Source: an uncultured Anaerococcus sp.
GTDB taxonomy: Bacteria; Bacillota; Clostridia; Tissierellales; Peptoniphilaceae
DNA length: 11,101 bases
Assembly (NCBI GenBank): GCA_900550345.1
Contig: URRX01000032.1
Location: 1 to 11,101 of the forward strand
Direction: 5' to 3'
Part shown: piece by piece, positions 7,530 to 11,101 of the stretch
Numbering within the stretch: the stretch's first letter is position 1
Layout: every line of letters begins with the position of its first letter
Made by a program: the position numbers and the translations under genes
Notes under the pieces: generated by a model
What the model saw: the letters and a program-made list of their open reading frames with translations, nothing else
Told to the model about the DNA's origin: nothing
The model's database searches: none

Positions 7530-8183
7530 TTATTTATCTCCTTTTACGAAGCTATCCCAATCTTTTTTAAAATTTTCTATTCCTTGTGTAGTCAATGGAT
7601 GAGTCCACATTTTTTCAAATAAATTTCCTGGAATTGTTGCAATATGACTTCCTGCAAGTGCAGCTTCTTCTAGGTGTTTGTTTGTTCTAATTGATGCAGC
7701 TATAATTTCACTTTCTAGACCATAATTATCTAAAACTGTTTTTAAATTATAAATTAATTCTCCCCCATCTTCTCCCATATCATCAATTCTTCCAACAAAT
7801 GGAGAAATATATGTTGCTCCAGCTTTTGCTGCCATAAGACCTTGGCTTACTGAAAAAATTAGTGTACAATTTGTTTTAATACCTTTCTTTGAAAGTGTGT
7901 TAATAGCTTTTAATCCATCTTCTGTCATAGGAATTTTTACTACAATATTTTCTGCCCATTTAGAAATATCTAAAGCTTCTTCTACCATAGATTCATAATC
8001 ATAGGAAGTAACTTCTGCTGAGATTGGGCCATCAACAATAGAAGCTATTTCTGTAACCACTTCCTTAAAATCTTTTCCTTCTTTTTTTATTATAGATGGA
8101 TTTGTTGTAACTCCATCACAAAGTCCTAAATCATTTATTCTTTTGATTTGATCAACGTTTGCAGTATCTAGAAAAAACTTCAT
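7530..8183 (-). CDS. tal: Transaldolase, short TalC type
   Basis: The 217-residue protein belongs to the small transaldolase/fructose-6-phosphate aldolase family, which folds as a TIM barrel and forms decamers. The Schiff-base lysine is K83 in NIVVKIPMT. D6 (FLDTAN), N28 (TTNPS), NCTLIFS (105-111) and AASIR (162-166) complete the active site. Two positions separate the activities: a glutamate (E57 in SAEVTS) and a phenylalanine (F129 in ISPFVGRIDD), where E. coli fructose-6-phosphate aldolase has Gln and Tyr. This favours true transaldolase, moving a dihydroxyacetone unit between sedoheptulose-7-P/glyceraldehyde-3-P and fructose-6-P/erythrose-4-P. The start is set by AAGGAGT upstream. A second, decayed copy lies at 10203-10857 in the same orientation. 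Confidence 0.94.
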   Translation of the reverse strand: MKFFLDTANVDQIKRINDLGLCDGVTTNPSIIKKEGKDFKEVVTEIASIVDGPISAEVTSYDYESMVEEALDISKWAENIVVKIPMTEDGLKAINTLSKKGIKTNCTLIFSVSQGLMAAKAGATYISPFVGRIDDMGEDGGELIYNLKTVLDNYGLESEIIAASIRTNKHLEEAALAGSHIATIPGNLFEKMWTHPLTTQGIENFKKDWDSFVKGDK

Positions 8184-8268
8184 TATTTACTCCTTTATTT
8201 TTCATATTTATAAATATATTATACTTTTAATAAAAAAGTTTTCACGAGTTTAAATTTAAAATTTAAAA

Positions 8269-8277
8269 TGATAAAAT
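8269..8277 (+). promoter_or_regulatory. Extended -10 promoter element of the dihydrofolate reductase gene
   Basis: TGATAAAAT is an extended -10 element (TG-N-TAAAAT). A TTTAAA at 8249-8254, 17 bases upstream of the hexamer, could be a weak -35 box. The divergent transaldolase gene probably uses a TATAAT at 8223-8218 on the other strand. Confidence 0.45.
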
Positions 8278-8305
8278 AAATAATAGAAATTAAAAAGGAG
8301 TGAAT

Positions 8306-8794
8306 ATGAAAATAATTTTAGCAGTAGATAGAGATTTTGGAATTGGTAAAGACAACAAGTTACTTTTTCATTTTAAAAAAGATTTGGCTCATTTTAAAAA
8401 AATCACCTTAAATAATATAGTAATTATGGGAAGAAAAACTTATAATTCAATGAATGGAGCTCTTCCAAATAGAGAAAATATTGTATTAACTAGAAACAAA
8501 AATTTAAAACTTGATGATGCCATAGTTTTTAATGATGTGAATAAACTTTTGAAATATCTTGAGGAAAACAAAAAAGATAGGGATGTTTTTGTAATTGGAG
8601 GAAATCAAATTGTAGACTTACTTTTAGCTTATTGTGATGAGGCTATTATTACAAAAATTGATGCGAAAAAAGATGCCGACACCTTCCTTCATAATTTTGA
8701 TGAGGATGATGATTTTAAAATCGTTGATGAATCAGAAGAAATAATAGAAGATAATACAAAATATAAATATATCACATATAAAAGAGTAAAATGA
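8306..8794 (+). CDS. folA: Dihydrofolate reductase
   Basis: The 162-residue enzyme (usual 155-170) reduces dihydrofolate to tetrahydrofolate with NADPH. Markers are MKIILAVDRDFGIGKDNKLL at the N-terminus, catalytic acid D26 (equivalent to E. coli D27) in FKKDLAHFKK, the NADPH-binding block VIMGRKTYNSM (39-49), VFVIGGNQI (92-100) and the family-typical DADTFL near the C-terminus. The ATG at 8306 is chosen because AAGGAG (8295-8300) is 5 bases away. A GTG at 8300 in the same frame overlaps that ribosome site and is not credible. One oddity is phenylalanine (F21) at the nearly invariant active-site tryptophan (E. coli W22). No thymidylate synthase gene is adjacent; it appears to be a single-gene unit. 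Confidence 0.92.
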   Translation: MKIILAVDRDFGIGKDNKLLFHFKKDLAHFKKITLNNIVIMGRKTYNSMNGALPNRENIVLTRNKNLKLDDAIVFNDVNKLLKYLEENKKDRDVFVIGGNQIVDLLLAYCDEAIITKIDAKKDADTFLHNFDEDDDFKIVDESEEIIEDNTKYKYITYKRVK

Positions 8795-8822
8795 TTAAAT
8801 AATTATAAATTATATTTTATTA

Positions 8823-8846
8823 AAAAGACCCATAAAAGGGTCTTTT
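8823..8846. terminator. Bidirectional terminator between folA and phosphofructokinase gene
   Basis: The stem AAAAGACCC (8823-8831) pairs with GGGTCTTTT (8838-8846) with a 6-base loop and A/T runs on both sides. It ends the convergent folA and phosphofructokinase genes. The phosphofructokinase stop codon (8845-8847) lies partly inside the stem. The core is the same AAAAGACCC/GGGTCTTTT as in the terminator at 2055-2082. Confidence 0.88.
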
Positions 8847-10065
8847 ATTTTGTAAAATCTTCTAATTTAATATAATCAAAAATTCCATCATTAAATTCTT
8901 GTACTACTTCTCCTTTTATTAAAGGAAGAGTATAGTCTATAATTTTTTCTTTCAAAATTTCTCTAGAATCTAACCACTGTTGAGGAATTTTCTTCTCTTT
9001 ATTCGCAATATTTGAAGGTTTTGTAGTTGAATATTTCACCTTATAATCATTTGAATTTTCTCTTTTTAATATAGGAACTATATTTGTTTTTTCTCTTCCA
9101 TATTTAATAGCCAAATATCCTAATTGATACGCCTCATCAGAATCTGTTTTTGAAATCAAAAAGCTTGTTCTTTGAACTATGTTAAGTTCTACGCAACGAG
9201 TTTTTATTTCTAATTCATTGTGGATATAGTCAGAAATTTTTTGTCCTATTCCTGCAATAATTGGGTGGTTAAAGCCTTTATCAAAAGATTTTTGTTTTTC
9301 ATTTTCTAAAAGAGAATCCTTATCCATAAATCCTTCTGACACAGCTATTACCAGGTTGTTGTCCTCTTCAAATTTTTCCTTTATTTCCATACTTATATCA
9401 TCCAAAGATTTTTCATCTTCCGGAAGATATACTAAACTTACAATATCTTTATCAGATTTATAATTTGCAAGATAAGAAGTAGCAGTTAGCCATCCTGCAT
9501 TTCTTCCCATTATTTCAACAAAGGTAATTGATTTTATAGGATAAATATCACAATCAAGCCTAATTTGTCTTAAAGCAGAATTTACAAATTTTGCAGCAGA
9601 AGAAAATCCTGGAGAGTGATCCATTTCACACAAATCATTATCTATAGTTTTGGGACATCCAACAACATTTATCCAATTTATTTCATTTTTTTCTATGTAC
9701 TTATTTAATTTCATTACAGTATCCATAGAATCATTACCACCAATATAGACAAAAGTAGAAATTTCATATTTTTTTAAAATATCGAAAATTTGTTTATATA
9801 CATCATCTTCTATATCTTCAGGCAATTTATATCTACAAGATCCCAATATAGATGAAGGTCTTTTTTTAAGCATTTCTTTTGCATTATTATTTTTAAATAA
9901 ATCTTTATCAACAAATTTTATATCATTATGTAAAAGTCCTTCAATACCATTTAAAGAAACAAAAATATTATCAAAATCAAAATCAATCCCAGCTTGGATA
10001 GCTCCAGCTAAAGAAGAATTAATAACAGCAGTAGGTCCGCCAGACTGGCCAATAAGACAATTCAT
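8845..10065 (-). CDS. pfp: 6-phosphofructokinase, probably pyrophosphate-dependent
   Basis: The 406-residue cytoplasmic enzyme phosphorylates fructose-6-phosphate at C1 in glycolysis. Family motifs are GQSGGPT (6-12, phosphate donor loop), YIGGNDSMDT (107-116), PKTIDND (138-144, catalytic base D142) and MGRNAGW (186-192, substrate binding). The phosphate-donor choice rests on two places. ATP enzymes have GGDGS and PGTIDND; here the glycine of GGDGS is D112 and the glycine of PGTIDND is K139, both typical of PPi-using enzymes. The first position of the triplet is N111 where many PPi enzymes have Asp, a variant seen in a clostridial-type clade. A PPi-linked reaction is reversible and saves ATP. 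The start is fixed by AAGGAGG (10076 down to 10070). Single gene, with weak promoter candidates in the 137-base gap upstream. Confidence 0.9.
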   Translation of the reverse strand: MNCLIGQSGGPTAVINSSLAGAIQAGIDFDFDNIFVSLNGIEGLLHNDIKFVDKDLFKNNNAKEMLKKRPSSILGSCRYKLPEDIEDDVYKQIFDILKKYEISTFVYIGGNDSMDTVMKLNKYIEKNEINWINVVGCPKTIDNDLCEMDHSPGFSSAAKFVNSALRQIRLDCDIYPIKSITFVEIMGRNAGWLTATSYLANYKSDKDIVSLVYLPEDEKSLDDISMEIKEKFEEDNNLVIAVSEGFMDKDSLLENEKQKSFDKGFNHPIIAGIGQKISDYIHNELEIKTRCVELNIVQRTSFLISKTDSDEAYQLGYLAIKYGREKTNIVPILKRENSNDYKVKYSTTKPSNIANKEKKIPQQWLDSREILKEKIIDYTLPLIKGEVVQEFNDGIFDYIKLEDFTK

Positions 10066-10150
10066 AAAGCCTCCTTATGTTTTTTATTTACCTATAATAG
10101 TTTACCATTTAATACTTAGATTGTTAAGCAAGGACTAATTTATAAATTTA

Positions 10151-10188
10151 AAACTAAAATAAGGGATACAGAAAATCTATATCCCTTA
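10151..10188 (-). terminator. Terminator of the epimerase-transaldolase operon
   Basis: On the minus strand a 13-bp stem (10188-10176 with 10172-10160, one G:U pair) closes a 3-base loop and is followed by TTTTAGTTT. It stands just after the end of the transaldolase pseudogene and would end the operon read from beyond the right edge of the window. Confidence 0.85.
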
Positions 10189-10202
10189 GAAAATATATTT
10201 TT

Positions 10203-10857
10203 TTACTTATTTCTTTGTTGGAAGCTATCCCAGTCTTTTTTTAAATCTTTTATTCCCATTGTTGTTAGTGGGTGTGTCCATAATTTTTCAAATAAGTTTC
10301 CTGGAATTGTTGCTATATGACTTCCTGCTATAGCTGAATCTTCTAAGTGCTTGTTTGTCCTAATTGATGCAGCTATAATCTCACTTTCAAGACCATAATT
10401 ATCAAGAACTTTTATTAAATCTTTAATTAATCTTATTCCATTTTCACCCATATCATCTATTCTTCCAATAAAAGGTGAGATATAGGTTGCTCCAGCCTTG
10501 GCTGCCATTAATCCTTGGCTTACTGAAAAAATAAGGGTACAGTTTGTTTTTATTCCTTCTTCAGAAAGAGTATTTACTGCCTTTAGCCCATCTTCTGTCA
10601 TTGGAATTTTAACTACACTATTTTTAGCTCATTTCGAAATATCTCTTGCTTTTTTGACCATTTATTTCATAGTCATAGCTTGTAACTTCTGCTGATACAG
10701 ATCCATCTATAAGCTTACAAATTTCTGTAACAACTTCTTTAAAGTCTTTTCCTTCTTTTTTTATAATTGAAGGATTTGTAATAAACCTATAACAAAGACC
10801 AAGATTGTTTACTCTTTTAATTTCGTCAATATTTGCTGTATCTAGAAAAAATTTCAT
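10203..10857 (-). pseudogene. Transaldolase (TalC type), second copy, pseudogene
   Basis: A full-length relative of the transaldolase at 7530-8183: 655 bases against 654, so it carries exactly one extra base. Two lesions are visible. After SYDYE an inserted base near 10658-10665 shifts the frame, which then ends at 10624-10626. In the restored frame the tryptophan codon of the SKWAEN block is TGA (10629-10631). The conserved LCDGVTTNPS block has become LCYRFITNPS, four adjacent replacements next to the active site. Downstream of the lesions, 109 of 132 residues match the intact copy by my hand count. Restart at the internal ATG (10601) would give a fragment without the catalytic lysine, and no ribosome site precedes it. 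AAGGAG is retained before the original start, 15 bases after the epimerase stop, so it was the second gene of that operon. Confidence 0.93.
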
Positions 10858-10872
10858 TCTTTTCTCCTTTTA

Positions 10873-11101
10873 TTAATCTTGTCCATAATAGGAATTCTTT
10901 CCATGTTTTCTTAAATAGTGCTTATCTAATAAATTTTGACTCATACTTTTATGTCTATTTAAAACTTCTAGATGCCAATTCATAAAAGAAACTTCTTCTA
11001 GTACTACAGAATGAAATACAGAATCTTCTGCATCTTTTCCAAAAGTAAAAGGTCCATTATTTGCTACTAAGACAGCTGGTATTTCATTAGCTTTTATATT
11101 T
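10873..11101 (-). CDS. L-ribulose-5-phosphate 4-epimerase, C-terminal part (5' end outside window)
   Basis: The last 75 codons are present, ending with TAA at 10873-10875. They read IPAVLVANNGPFTFGKDAED, then VVLEEVSFMNWHL and the hallmark C-terminus LLDKHYLRKHGKNSYYGQ, which matches the AraD/UlaF/SgbE group of class II aldolase-fold epimerases. These Zn2+ enzymes convert L-ribulose-5-phosphate to D-xylulose-5-phosphate in arabinose or ascorbate catabolism. The Zn-binding HxH motif and start lie outside the window. The family's usual GHGPF is NNGPF here, an apparent replacement of the conserved histidine by asparagine. The transaldolase pseudogene follows after 15 bases with a ribosome site, giving an operon that fed xylulose-5-phosphate into the non-oxidative pentose phosphate pathway. 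Which sugar the operon uses cannot be told from this fragment. Confidence 0.9.
   Translation of the reverse strand, partial: NIKANEIPAVLVANNGPFTFGKDAEDSVFHSVVLEEVSFMNWHLEVLNRHKSMSQNLLDKHYLRKHGKNSYYGQD

Noticed and set aside
7530..8183. Fructose-6-phosphate aldolase as the product name
   Set aside because: Glu and Phe at the two discriminating active-site positions (E57, F129) match transaldolases rather than the E. coli aldolase (Gln, Tyr).
8300..8308. GTG at 8300 as start of dihydrofolate reductase
   Set aside because: It overlaps the ribosome site AAGGAG (8295-8300). The ATG at 8306 has correct spacing and begins the typical MKIILAVD N-terminus.
10203..10601. A separate short functional protein of 132 residues
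   Set aside because: It begins at an internal Met of the transaldolase without a ribosome site and lacks the catalytic lysine. It is the tail of the pseudogene.
10629..10631. TGA in the second transaldolase as a recoded tryptophan codon
   Set aside because: The intact copy uses TGG at this position, folA ends naturally on TGA, and the same gene also has an inserted base. Ordinary decay explains it.
1..11101. Mobile element, CRISPR array, RNA gene or defence system
   Set aside because: No transposase, integrase, terminal inverted repeats, spaced repeats or structured RNA signature was seen. All the coding content is recognisable housekeeping metabolism or regulation.

Overview
The window is a compact, very AT-rich stretch of chromosome, probably from an anaerobic Gram-positive coccus-type Firmicute close to Peptoniphilaceae (Anaerococcus/Peptoniphilus-like). 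This placement is inference from base composition, strong AGGAGG-type ribosome sites, rho-independent terminators and the gene set: a class I hybrid-cluster protein, a PPi-type phosphofructokinase and an AGCS alanine carrier. There are no mobile elements, CRISPR arrays, tRNA or rRNA genes. No gene-free stretch is longer than about 180 bases.

Left part (1-3831): a Crp/Fnr-family regulator on the minus strand is broken by an internal, out-of-frame deletion between its sensor domain and its DNA-binding domain. It diverges from a sodium:alanine/glycine symporter gene. That gene converges on hcp (hybrid cluster protein/hydroxylamine reductase) across a bidirectional terminator. Upstream of hcp lies a GTAAC-N4-GTTAC palindrome centred at -41.5 from the best predicted start of transcription, the usual position for a class II Crp/Fnr activator.

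Middle part (3832-7529): a two-domain polyphosphate:AMP phosphotransferase on the minus strand diverges from a Cof-type HAD phosphatase. This is followed by alanine dehydrogenase with its own promoter. With the symporter, alanine dehydrogenase provides uptake and oxidative deamination of alanine (pyruvate, ammonia, NADH).

Right part (7530-11101): an intact transaldolase, a divergent dihydrofolate reductase, a PPi-dependent phosphofructokinase, a second transaldolase copy that is a pseudogene (one inserted base plus a nonsense codon), and the C-terminal end of an L-ribulose-5-phosphate 4-epimerase. The epimerase and the dead transaldolase form the tail of a pentose-type sugar operon. The intact paralogue 2 kb away probably supplies the transaldolase activity.

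I found no convincing novel multi-gene system. The points most worth a second look are the broken Crp/Fnr gene close to an apparently intact Crp/Fnr-type operator at hcp, the pseudogenised transaldolase with a nearby intact copy, and the pairing of polyphosphate- and pyrophosphate-dependent phosphotransferases.
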